From Cristatella mucedo (taxonomy: Eukaryota > Bryozoa > Phylactolaemata > Cristatellidae), in NCBI GenBank assembly GCA_009760855.2, contig WPIO01000633.1, forward strand, positions 1 to 15,908: 15,908 nucleotides of DNA, written 5' to 3'. The notes beneath the pieces are model-generated. The model saw only the letters and a list, made by a program, of their open reading frames with translations, was not told the DNA's origin and made no database searches. A program made the translations under genes and the position numbers. Positions 1 to 9,163 of the stretch are shown here, piece by piece. How positions within the stretch are numbered: position 1 is the stretch's first letter; each line of letters begins with the position of its first letter.

Positions 1-3
1 GTG

Positions 4-127
4 GATTTAAAGTATCTAGATATTGTGCGATCTGCTGCGAACTAATACAAAATGAGGCATTCAAGTATGGATGGCACATTGCAAGGCGCCCCACTCTGCA
101 GCAAGTTATCATACACTAGAACGAGCA
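4..127 (+). repeat. Half-unit a of the 247-bp monomer (example)
   Basis: Aligning the GCGATCTGCTG core at 27 with GCAATCCGCTG at 151 gives a 124-bp spacing, and the next core at 273 is 122 bp further on. Half a runs from the GATTTAAAG landmark to just before the GAGCAGTATCGAGG segment. The two halves share the core, an AATGAG block, a CAAGT block and a GCAAG block in the same order, so each monomer is a dimer of a ~123-bp ancestor. Confidence 0.8.
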
Positions 128-249
128 GTATCGAGGTGTCTTTATATTCTGCAATCCGCTGCTAACTCAAGCGAAATGAGTTATTTCAGTGCGATTTCCT
201 AAAGAAGGCCCTGCATTCTGCTGCCAGATACTGCACGCTCCGACGGAAC
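128..249 (+). repeat. Half-unit b of the 247-bp monomer (example)
   Basis: This is the second ~123-bp unit of the first A monomer. Its core is GCAATCCGCTGC at 151, followed by AAGCGAAATGAG and TTTCAGTGCG, which parallel the a-half blocks. Similarity to half a is roughly 70% in the core region, judged by eye. The split point is defined by equal offset from the core and could be off by a few bases. Confidence 0.75.
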
Positions 250-390
250 GATTTAAAGTATTTAGATATTGTGCGATCTGCTGTGAACTCATGCAAAATA
301 AGTAAGTCAAGTGTGAATGGCTTAATGCAAATGGCCATACTCTGCAGCAAGTTTTCACAGGCTATTAGCTCCTTCATGCTTCGTCGGATG
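250..390 (+). repeat. Truncated B monomer of copy 1
   Basis: Only 141 bp remain. The first half reads normally to CACAGGCTAT (ending at 366) and then jumps to TAGCTCCTTCATGC at the end of B. Compared with B at 2121, 106 bp are missing, equivalent to 2237-2342 of copy 2. The ends share one base at most, so this is not an in-register exchange. Confidence 0.88.
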
Positions 391-1874
391 GATTTAAAGT
401 ATCTAGATATTGTGCGATCTGCTGCGAACTCATGCAAAATGAGGCATGCAAGTCTGAATGGCTTACTGCAAGGCAGTGCACTTAGCAGCAAGGTATCACA
501 GGCTAAAAGGAGCTGTATCGAGTCGTCTCTATATTCTGCGATGTGCTGCAAACTAATGCGAAATAAGTTATTCAAGTGCAATTGCCTCAAGCATGGCCCT
601 GCACTCTGATGCCAGCTACTGCACGCTCCGACGGGTTGATTTAAAGTATCTACATATTCGGCGATCTGCTGTGAACTCATGCAAAATGAATTATTCAAGT
701 GTGGATGGTTTATTGCAAGGGGATGCACTCTGCTGCAAGTTATCGCAGACTATAAGGAGCAGTATCGAGGTGTTTATAAATTCCACCATCTGCTGGAAAC
801 ACAAGCGAAATGAGATATTCAATTGCGATTGCTTAAAGCAAGGAGCTGCAATCTGCTGCAAGCTCCGGCACACTATGTCGGGTGGATTTAAAGTATCTAG
901 ATATTGTGTGATCTGCTGTGAACTCAAGCAAAATGAGTTATTCAATGCGACTGGATTAATGCAAAGCGCCTCACTCTACAGCAAGTCATAGCCGGCCATA
1001 AGGAGCAGTATCGAGGTATCTTTATAATTCGCGATCTGCTGCAAACTCTAACGAAATGAGTTATTCAAGTGCGATTGCCTCATGCAAGGAGCTCCACTCT
1101 TCTGCCAGCTCCTGCACGATTTGTCGAGTTTATTTAAAGTATCTACGTATTGTGCGATCAGCTGCGAATTCATGCAAAATACGTTATTCAAGTGCTAATG
1201 GCTTAATGCAAGGCACAGCACTCTGCAGCAAGTTTTTGCAGGCTATAACGAGCAGTATCGACGTGTCTTTATATTTCGCGATCTGCTGCAAAAACACAAG
1301 CTAAATGAGTTATTCAAGTGCGATTACCTCAAGCAAGCAGCTCCACTCTGCTGCATTCTCCTTCAGGCTTCGACGGGTGGATTTAAAGTATCTAGGTATT
1401 GTGTGATCTGCTGCAAACTCATGCGAAATGAGTTATTCAAATGGGGATGGCTTATTGCAAGGCACCCCATTCTGCAGCAAGTTATCACAGGCTATAAGGA
1501 GCGGTATCGAGGTGTCTTTATATTCCGCGATCTTCTGCAAACTCAAGCGAAATGAGTTATTCATGTGCGATTGCCTAAAGCAAGGAGCTGCGATCTGCTG
1601 CTAGATACTGCAGTCTTTGTCGGGTGGATTTAAAGTATCTAGATATTGTGCGATCTGCTGCGAACTCATGCAAAATTAGGCATTCAAGTGTGAATGGTTT
1701 ACTGGAAGGCACTGCACTCAGCAGCAAGTTATCGCAGGCTAAAAGGAACTGTATCGAGGTGTCTTTCTATTCCGCGATCTCCTGCAAACTCAAGCGAAAT
1801 GAGTTTTTTTCAGTGCGATTGCCTAAAGCAATGAGCTGCAATCTGCTGCAAGATACTGCAGGCTTTATCGGGTG

Positions 1875-2120
1875 GATTTAAAGTATCTAGATATTGTGCG
1901 ATCTGCTGCGAACTAATACAAAATGAGGCATTCAAGTATGGATGGCACATTGCAAGGCGCCCCACTCTGCAGCAAGTTATCATACACTAGAACGAGCAGT
2001 ATCGAGGTGTCTTTATATTCTGCAATCCGCTGCTAACTCAAGCGAAATGAGTTATTTCAGTGCGATTTCCTAAAGAAGGCCCTGCATTCTGCTGCCAGAT
2101 ACTGCACGCTCCGACGGAAC
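1875..2120 (+). repeat. Monomer type A (representative)
   Basis: Diagnostic features are GCGAACTAATACAAAATG after the core, GGATGGCACATTGCAAGG, and GCAATCCGCTGCTAAC in the b half. Length 246 bp. It is nearly invariant in all seven copies. Confidence 0.9.
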
Positions 2121-2367
2121 GATTTAAAGTATTTAGATATTGTGCGATCTGCTGTGAACTCATGCAAAATAAGTAAGTCAAGTGTGAATGGCTTAATGCA
2201 AATGGCCATACTCTGCAGCAAGTTTTCACAGGCTATAAGAAGCAGTTTCAAGATGTCTTTATTTTCAGCGATCTGCTGCAAACTAAAGCGAAATGAGTTC
2301 TTCAAATGCGATTGCCTAAAGCAAGGAGCTGCACTTAGCTGTTAGCTCCTGCATGCTTCGTCGGATG
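2121..2367 (+). repeat. Monomer type B (representative)
   Basis: Diagnostic features are AAGTATTTAGATATTG instead of AAGTATCTAG, AAAATAAGTAAGTCAAGTG, and CAAATGGCCATACTC. The b half has TTCTTCAAATGCG and ends in TTAGCTGTTAGCTCC. Length 247 bp. Confidence 0.9.
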
Positions 2368-2614
2368 GATTTAAAGTATCTAGATATTGTGCGATCTGCT
2401 GCGAACTCATGCAAAATGAGGCATGCAAGTGTGGATGGCTTACTGCAAGGCAGTACACTCAGCAGCAAGGTATCACAGGCTAAAAGGAGCTGTATCGAGT
2501 CGTCTCTATATTCTGCGATGTGCTGCAAACTAATGCGAAATAAGTTATTCAAGTGCAATTGCCTCAAGCAAGGCCCTGCACTCTGATGCCAGCTACTGCA
2601 TGCTCCGACGGGTT
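2368..2614 (+). repeat. Monomer type C (representative)
   Basis: Diagnostic features are AATGAGGCATGCAAGT, ACTGCAAGGCAGT and GAGTCGTCTCTATATTC. The b half has GCGATGTGCTGC and CTCTGATGCCAGCTACTGC. Length 247 bp. This is the most variable type across copies. Confidence 0.9.
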
Positions 2615-2859
2615 GATTTAAAGTATCTACATATTCGGCGATCTGCTGTGAACTCATGGAAAATGAATTATTCAAGTGTGGATGGTTTATTGCAAGGGGC
2701 TGCACTCTGCTGCAAGTTATCGCAGACTATAAGGAGCAGTATCGAGGTGTTTATAAATTCCCATCTGCTGGAAACACAAGCGAAATGAGATATTCAATTG
2801 CGATTGCTTAAAGCAAGGAGCTGCAATCTGCTGCAAGCTCCGGCACACTATGTCGGGTG
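2615..2859 (+). repeat. Monomer type D (representative)
   Basis: Diagnostic features are AGTATCTACATATTCGGC, AATGAATTATTCAAGTG and GAGGTGTTTATAAATTCC. The tail is CTCCGGCACACTATGTCGG. This copy lacks 2 bp (AATTCCCATC instead of AATTCCACCATC), giving 245 bp rather than 247. Confidence 0.9.
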
Positions 2860-3105
2860 GATTTAAAGTATCTAGATATTGTGTGATCTGCTGTGAACTC
2901 AAGCAAAATGAGTTATTCAATGCGACTGGATTAATGCAAAGCGCCTCACTCTACAGCAAGTCATAGCCGGCCATAAGGAGCAGTATCGAGGTATCTTTAT
3001 AATTCGCGATCTGCTGCAAACTCTAACGAAATGAGTTATTCAAGTGCGATTGCCTCATGCAAGGAGCTCCACTCTTCTGCCAGCTCCTGCACGATTTGTC
3101 GAGTT
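2860..3105 (+). repeat. Monomer type E (representative)
   Basis: Diagnostic features are ATTGTGTGATCTGCTGTG, TTCAATGCGACTGG and CTCTACAGCAAGTCATAGCC. The b half has CAAACTCTAACGAAATGAG and TCTTCTGCCAGCTCC. Length 246 bp. It is nearly invariant across copies. Confidence 0.9.
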
Positions 3106-3352
3106 TATTTAAAGTATCTACGTATTGTGCGATCAGCTGCGAATTCATGCAAAATACGTTATTCAAGTGCTAATGGCTTAATGCAAGGCACAGCACTCTG
3201 CAGCAAGTTTTTGCAGGCTATAACGAGCAGTATCGACGTGTCTTTATATTTCGCGATCTGCTGCAAACACAAGCTAAATGAGTTATTCAAGTGCGATTAC
3301 CTCAAGCAAGCAGCTCCACTCTGCTGCATTCTCCTTCAGGCTTCGACGGGTG
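3106..3352 (+). repeat. Monomer type F (representative)
   Basis: It begins TATTTAAAG rather than GATTTAAAG. Diagnostic features are ATCTACGTATTGTGCG, GATCAGCTGCGAATTC, AAAATACGTTATTC and TATCGACGTGTC. Length 247 bp. It is nearly invariant except for the fused copy at 12134. Confidence 0.9.
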
Positions 3353-3599
3353 GATTTAAAGTATCTAGGTATTGTGTGATCTGCTGCAAACTCATGCGAA
3401 ATGAGTTATTCAAATGGGGATGGCTTATTGCAAGGCACCCCATTCTGCAGCAAGTTATCACAGGCTATAAGGAGCGGTATCGAGGTGTCTTTATATTCCG
3501 CGATCTTCTGCAAACTCAAGCGAAATGAGTTATTCATGTGCGATTGCCTAAAGCAAGGAGCTGCGATCTGCTGCTAGATACTGCAGTCTTTGTCGGGTG
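3353..3599 (+). repeat. Monomer type G (representative)
   Basis: Diagnostic features are AGTATCTAGGTATTGTG, CAAATGGGGATGGC, GGCACCCCATTCTGC and GAGCGGTATCG. The b half has GCGATCTTCTGC. Length 247 bp. It is missing from copy 6, where only its tail survives. Confidence 0.9.
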
Positions 3600-3846
3600 G
3601 ATTTAAAGTATCTAGATATTGTGCGATCTGCTGCGAACTCATGCAAAATTAGGCATTCAAGTGTGAATGGTTTACTGGAAGGCACTGCACTCAGCAGCAA
3701 GTTATCGCAGGCTAAAAGGAACTGTATCGAGGTGTCTTTCTATTCCGCAGTCTCCTGCAAACTCAAGCGAAATGAGTTTTTTCAGTGCGATTGCCTAAAG
3801 CAATGAGCTGCAATCTGCTGCAAGATACTGCAGGCTTTATCGGGTG
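3600..3846 (+). repeat. Monomer type H (representative)
   Basis: Diagnostic features are AAAATTAGGCATTCAAGTG, GGTTTACTGGAAGGCAC and AAAAGGAACTGTATCG. The b half has GAGTTTTTTCAGTGCG and AAAGCAATGAGCTGC. Length 247 bp. Three versions of one b-half site occur among copies: CCGCGATCTCC, CCGCAGTCTCC and CAGCGGTCTCC. Confidence 0.9.
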
Positions 3847-4339
3847 GATTTAAAGTATCTAGATATTGTGCGATCTGCTGCGAACTAATACAAAATGAGG
3901 CATTCAAGTATGGATGGCACATTGCAAGGCGCCCCACTCTGCAGCAAGTTATCATACACTAGAACGAGCAGTATCGAGGTGTCTTTATATTCTGCAATCC
4001 GCTGCTAACTCAAGCGAAATGAGTTATTTCAGTGCGATTTCCTAAAGAAGGCCCTGCATTCTGCTGCCAGATACTGCACGCTCCGACGGAACTATTTAAA
4101 GTATTTAGATATTGTGCGATCTGCTGTGAACTCATGCAAAATAAGTAAGTCAAGTGTGAATGGCTTAATGCAAATGGCCATACTCTGCAGCAAGTTTTCA
4201 CAGGCTATAAGAAGCAGTTTCAAGATGTCTTTATTTTCAGCGATCTGCTGCAAACTTAAGCGAAATGAGTTCTTCAAATGCGATTGCCTAAAGCAAGGAG
4301 CTGCACTTAGCTGTTAGCTCCTTCACGCTCCGACGGGAT

Positions 4340-4586
4340 GATTTAAAGTATCTAGATATTGTGCGATCTGCTGCGACCTCATGCAAAATGAGGCATGCAA
4401 GTCTGAATGGCTTACTGCAAGGCAGTGCACTCAGCAGCAAGGTATCGCAGGCTAAAAGAAGCTGTATCGAGGTGTCTTTATATTTCGCGATCTCCTGCAA
4501 ACTCAAGCGAAATGAGCTATTTCAGTGCCATTGCCTAAAGCAAGGAGCTGCAATCTGCTGCAAGATACTGCTGGCTTTATCGGGTG
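4340..4586 (+). repeat. C/H chimeric monomer, copy 3
   Basis: The first half is type C (GGCATGCAAGTC, ACTGCAAGGCAGT). The second half is H-like (GCGATCTCCTGC, CTGCAAGATACTGC, GGCTTTATCGGGTGG), whereas true C has GATGTGCTGC and CTCTGATGCC. A private GCGACCTCATGC marks this monomer in all type II copies. Because it ends like H, it is followed by an A-like monomer, which explains the extra block in type II repeats. Confidence 0.85.
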
Positions 4587-4832
4587 GATTTAAAGTATCT
4601 AGATATTGTGCGATCTGCTGGGAACTAATACAAAATGAGTTATTCAAGTATGGATGGCCTATTGCAAGGCGCCCTACTCTGCAGCAAGTTATCACACGCT
4701 AGAATGAGCCGTATCGAGGTGTCTTTATATTCTGCAATCTGCTGCAAACTCAAGCGAAATGAGCTATTTCAGTGCGATTTCCTAAAGAAGGCCCTGCATT
4801 CTGCTGCCAGATACTGCACGCTCCGACGGAAC
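4587..4832 (+). repeat. Monomer A2, diverged A, copy 3
   Basis: Like A it has AACTAATACAAAATGAG, AAGTATGGATGG, CAAGGCGCC and the AAGAAGGCCCTGC tail. It differs by GCTGGGAACTAAT, GGATGGCCTATTGC, GCTAGAATGAGCC and an intact b-half core (GCAATCTGCTGCAAAC against CCGCTGCTAAC in A). It therefore lacks several changes fixed in A and may be the older form. Confidence 0.85.
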
Positions 4833-5018
4833 GATTTAAAGTATTTAGAGATTGTGCGATCTGCTGCGAACTCATGCAAAATGAGGCATGCAAGTCTGAA
4901 TGGCTTACTGCAAGGCAGTGCACTTAGCAGCTAGGTATCACAGGCTAAAAGGAGCTGTATCGAGTCGTCTCTATATTCTGCGATGTGCTGCAAACTATTA
5001 CGAAATAAGTTATTCAAG
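4833..5018 (+). repeat. B/C fusion monomer, copy 3, 3' truncated
   Basis: The head is B2-like (AAGTATTTAGAGATTG, as at 13634), then it continues as type C (GCGAACTCATGC, GGCATGCAAGTC, GAGTCGTCTC). The exchange lies in the shared GTGCGATCTGCTG core, so exactly one monomer is removed in register. The 3' end stops at GTTATTCAAG, where it joins the middle of D with 84 bp missing. Confidence 0.85.
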
Positions 5019-5242
5019 GCGATCTGCTGTGAACTCATGCAAAATGAATTATTCAAGTGTGGATGGTTAATTGCAAGGGGATGCACTCTGCTGCAAGTTA
5101 TCGCAGACTATAAGGAGCAGTATCGAGGTGTTTATAAATTCCACCATCTGCTGGAAACACAAGCGAAATGAGATATTCAATTGCGATTGCTTAAAGCAAG
5201 GAGCTGCAATCTGCTGCAAGCTCCGGCACACTATGTCGGGTG
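5019..5242 (+). repeat. Headless D monomer, copy 3
   Basis: D starts at GCGATCTGCTGTGAAC. The D landmark and the last part of the preceding C are absent (84 bp by comparison with 577-660 of copy 1). The rest of D is normal and has the GGTTAATTGC variant typical of type II copies. Confidence 0.85.
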
Positions 5243-6232
5243 GATTTAAAGTATCTAGATATTGTGTGATCTGCTGTGAACTCAAGCAAAATGAGTTATT
5301 CAATGCGACTGGATTAATGCAAAGCGCCTCACTCTACAGCAAGTCATAGCCGGCCATAAGGAGCAGTATCGAGGTATCTTTATAATTCGCGATCTGCTGC
5401 AAACTCTAACGAAATGAGTTATTCAAGTGCGATTGCCTCATGCAAGGAGCTCCACTCTTCTGCCAGCTCCTGCACGATTTGTCGAGTTTATTTAAAGTAT
5501 CTACGTATTGTGCGATCAGCTGCGAATTCATGCAAAATACGTTATTCAAGTGCTAATGGCTTAATGCAAGGCACAGCACTCTGCAGCAAGTTTTTGCAGG
5601 CTATAACGAGCAGTATCGACGTGTCTTTATATTTCGCGATCTGCTGCAAACACAAGCTAAATGAGTTATTCAAGTGCGATTACCTCAAGCAAGCAGCTCC
5701 ACTCTGCTGCATTCTCCTTCAGGCTTCGACGGGTGGATTTAAAGTATCTAGGTATTGTGTGATCTGCTGCAAACTCATGCGAAATGAGTTATTCAAATGG
5801 GGATGGCTTATTGCAAGGCACCCCATTCTGCAGCAAGTTATCACAGGCTATAAGGAGCGGTATCGAGGTGTCTTTATATTCCGCGATCTTCTGCAAACTC
5901 AAGCGAAATGAGTTATTCATGTGCGATTGCCTAAAGCAAGGAGCTGCGATCTGCTGCTAGATACTGCAGTCTTTGTCGGGTGGATTTAAAGTATCTAGAT
6001 ATTGTGCGATCTGCTGCGAACTCATGCAAAATTAGGCATTCAAGTGTGAATGGTTTACTGGAAGGCACTGCACTCAGCAGCAAGTTATCGCAGGCTAAAA
6101 GGAACTGTATCGAGGTGTCTTTCTATTCCGCGATCTCCTGCAAACTCTCAAGCGAAATGTTTTTTTTTCAGTGCGATTGCCTAAAGCAATGAGCTGCAAT
6201 CTGCTGCAAGATACTGCAGGCTTTATCGGGTG

Positions 6233-8208
6233 GATTTAAAGTATCTAGATATTGTGCGATCTGCTGCGAACTAATACAAAAAATGAGGCATTCAAGTATG
6301 GATGGCACATTGCAAGGCGCCCCACTCTGCAGCAAGTTATCATACACTAGAACGAGCAGTATCGAGGTGTCTTTATATTCTGCAATCCGCTGCTAACTCA
6401 AGCGAAATGAGTTATTTCAGTGCGATTTCCTAAAGAAGGCCCTGCATTCTGCTGCCAGATACTGCACGCTCCGACGGAACGATTTAAAGTATTTAGATAT
6501 TGTGCGATCTGCTGTGAACTCATGCAAAATAAGTAAGTCAAGTGTGAATGGCTTAATGCAAATGGCCATACTCTGCAGCAAGTTTTCACAGGCTATAAGA
6601 AGCAGTTTCAAGATGTCTTTATTTTTTAGCGATCTGCTGCAAACTAAGCGAAATGAGTTCTTCAAATGCGATTGCCTAAAGCAAGGAGCTGCACTTAGCT
6701 GTTAGCTCCTGCATGCTTCGTCGGATGGATTCAAAGTATCTAGATATTGTGCGATCTGCTGCGAACTCATGCCAAATGAGGCATGCAAGTCTGAATGGCT
6801 TATTGCAAGAGGCTGCACTCTGCTGCAAGTTATCGCAGACTATAAGGAGCAGTATCGAGTCGTCTCTATATTCTGCGATCTGCTGCAAACTAATGCGAAA
6901 TAAGTTATTCAAGTGCAATTGCCTCAAGCATGGCCCTGCACTCTGATGCCAGCTACTGCACGCTCCGACGGGTTGATTTAAAGTATCTACATATTCGGCG
7001 ATCTGCTGTGAACTCATGCAAAATGAATTATTCAAGTGTGGATGGTTTATTGCAAGGGGATGCACTCTGCTGCAAGTTATCGCAGACTATAAGGAGCAGT
7101 ATCGAGGTGTTTATAAATTCCACCATCTGCTGGAAACACAAGCGAAATGAGATATTCAATTGCGATTGCTTAAAGCAAGGAGCTGCAATCTGCTGCAAGC
7201 TCCGGCACACTATGTCGGGTGGATTTAAAGTATCTAGATATTGTGTGATCTGCTGTGAACTCAAGCAAAATGAGTTATTCAATGCGACTGGATTAATGCA
7301 AAGCGCCTCACTCTACAGCAAGTCATAGCCGGCCATAAGGAGCAGTATCGAGGTATCTTTATAATTCGCGATCTGCTGCAAACTCTAACGAAATGAGTTA
7401 TTCAAGTGCGATTGCCTCATGCAAGGAGCTCCACTCTTCTGCCAGCTCCTGCACGATTTGTCGAGTTTATTTAAAGTATCTACGTATTGTGCGATCAGCT
7501 GCGAATTCATGCAAAATACGTTATTCAAGTGCTAATGGCTTAATGCAAGGCACAGCACTCTGCAGCAAGTTTTTGCAGGCTATAACGAGCAGTATCGACG
7601 TGTCTTTATATTTCGCGATCTGCTGCAAACACAAGCTAAATGAGTTATTCAAGTGCGATTACCTCAAGCAAGCAGCTCCACTCTGCTGCATTCTCCTTCA
7701 GGCTTCGACGGGTGGATTTAAAGTATCTAGGTATTGTGTGATCTGCTGCAAACTCATGCGAAATGAGTTATTCAAATGGGGATGGCTTATTGCAAGGCAC
7801 CCCATTCTGCAGCAAGTTATCACAGGCTATAAGGAGCGGTATCGAGGTGTCTTTATATTCCGCGATCTTCTGCAAACTCAAGCGAAATGAGTTATTCATG
7901 TGCGATTGCCTAAAGCAAGGAGCTGCGATCTGCTGCTAGATACTGCAGTCTTTGTCGGGTGGATTTAAAGTATCTAGATATTGTGCGATCTGCTGCGAAC
8001 TCATGCAAAATTAGGCATTCAAGTGTGAATGGTTTACTGGAAGGCACTGCACTCAGCAGCAAGTTATCGCAGGCTAAAAGGAACTGTATCGAGGTGTCTT
8101 TCTATTCAGCGGTCTCCTGCAAACTCAAGCGAAATGAGTTTTTTCAGTGCGATTGCCTAAAGCAATGAGCTGCAATCTGCTGCAAGATACTGCAGGCTTT
8201 ATCGGGTG
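6233..8208 (+). repeat. HOR copy 4 (type I, with converted C)
   Basis: Order: A6233, B6481, C6728, D6975, E7222, F7468, G7715, H7962, total 1976 bp. A has 2 extra A residues near 6280. B has a longer T run near 6622 and one missing A near 6646. C contains a patch of D sequence. H carries the rare variant TATTCAGCGGTCTCC near 8104. Confidence 0.94.
6728..6974 (+). repeat. C monomer with D-derived patch, copy 4
   Basis: It begins GATTCAAAG (a private change). From about 6801 to 6859 it reads as type D (TATTGCAAG, GGCTGCACTCTGCTGC, TATCGCAGACTATAAGG) and then returns to C (GAGTCGTCTC). Flanks are C on both sides and the length stays 247 bp, as expected for gene conversion rather than crossover. 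Confidence 0.85.
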
Positions 8209-8701
8209 GATTTAAAGTATCTAGATATTGTGCGATCTGCTGCGAACTAATACAAAATGAGGCATTCAAGTATGGATGGCACATTGCAAGGCGCCCCACT
8301 CTGCAGCAAGTTATCATACACTAGAACGAGCAGTATCGAGGTGTCTTTATATTCTGCAATCCGCTGCTAACTCAAGCGAAATGAGTTATTTCAGTGCGAT
8401 TTCCTAAAGAAGGCCCTGCATTCTGCTGCCAGATACTGCACGCTCCGACGGAACTATTTAAAGTATTTAGATATTGTGCGATCTGCTGTGAACTCATGCA
8501 AAATAAGTAAGTCAAGTGTGAATGGCTTAATGCAAATGGCCATACTCTGCAGCAAGTTTTCACAGGCTATAAGAAGCAGTTTCAAGATGTCTTTATTTTC
8601 AGCGATCTGCTGCAAACTTAAGCGAAATGAGTTCTTCAAATGCGATTGCCTAAAGCAAGGAGCTGCACTTAGCTGTTAGCTCCTTCACGCTCCGACGGGA
8701 T

Positions 8702-8916
8702 GATTTAAAGTATCTAGATATTGTGCGATCTGCTGCGACCTCATGCAAAATGAGGCATGCAAGTCTGAATGGCTTACTGCAAGGCAGTGCACTCAGCAGC
8801 AAGGTATCGCAGGCTAAAAGAAGCTGTATCGAGGTGTCTTTATATTTCGCGATCTCCTGCAAACTCAAGCGAAATGAGCTATTTCAGCTGCCAGATACTG
8901 CACGCTCCGACGGAAC
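8702..8916 (+). repeat. C/H monomer joined to an A2 tail, copy 5
   Basis: Starts as the C/H chimera (GCGACCTCATGC) and reads to GAGCTATTTCAG (ending at 8887), then continues with CTGCCAGATACTGC from the end of A2. Relative to copy 3, 278 bp (4526-4803) are missing, removing almost all of A2. Both sides carry GAGCTATTTCAG, but the junction is about 32 bp beyond an in-register exchange. Confidence 0.86.
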
Positions 8917-9163
8917 GATTTAAAGTATTTAGAGATTGTGCGATCTGCTGCGAACTCATGCAAAATGAGGCATGCAAGTCTGAATGGCTTACTGCAAGGC
9001 AGTGCACTTAGCAGCTAGGTATCACAGGCTAAAAGGAGCTGTATCGAGTCGTCTCTATATTCTGCGATGTGCTGCAAACTATTACGAAATAAGTTATTCA
9101 AGTGCAATTGCCTCAAGCATAGCCCTGCACTCTGATGCCAGCTACTGCACTCTCCGACGGGTT
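8917..9163 (+). repeat. B/C fusion monomer, copy 5, full length
   Basis: Same B head and C body as the fusion at 4833, including the private CAGCTAGGTATC, but 247 bp long with an intact C tail. It shows what the copy 3 fusion looked like before its 84-bp loss. Confidence 0.86.

Larger units (their letters stand above)
4..1874 (+). repeat. HOR copy 1 (type I, 8 monomers, B truncated)
   Basis: Monomers start at A4, B250, C391, D638, E885, F1131, G1380 and H1627. The copy is 1871 bp because B has lost 106 bp. F is 2 bp longer than in other copies (an A run near 1290), and H has one extra T in the run near 1805. The C first half carries the GTCTGAATGG variant. Confidence 0.93.
1875..3846 (+). 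repeat. HOR copy 2 (type I, best full-length reference)
   Basis: All eight monomers are present and unbroken: A1875, B2121, C2368, D2615, E2860, F3106, G3353 and H3600, total 1972 bp. The only length anomaly is D, which lacks 2 bp near 2760. B runs into C through CTCCTGCATGCTTCG, a junction shared only with copy 4. This is the cleanest template for the type I repeat. Confidence 0.95.
3847..6232 (+). repeat. HOR copy 3 (type II, expanded to 10 monomers)
   Basis: Order: A3847, B4093, C/H chimera 4340, A2 4587, B/C fusion 4833, headless D 5019, E5243, F5489, G5736, H5983, total 2386 bp. It reads as a shortened A-B-C/H block followed by a second, partly collapsed series starting at A2. B begins with CTATTTAAAG instead of CGATTTAAAG, a marker shared only with copy 5. 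H ends with several small indels (CTCTCAAGCG, and a long T run near 6160). Confidence 0.92.

Noticed and set aside
1-4. Window start coinciding with a monomer start as a true array boundary
   Set aside because: The first three bases (GTG) match the normal end of the preceding monomer (GGGTG), so the array continues to the left.
3031-3528. A 165-codon plus-strand open frame repeated identically (3031, 5414, 7393, 14547; extended near 9582) as a cysteine-rich repeat gene
   Set aside because: Its conservation is fully explained by DNA-level identity of E-F-G. It starts and stops at satellite positions, has no recognisable domain, and overlapping frames are open on the other strand. It is broken in copies 1 and 6 by simple indels.
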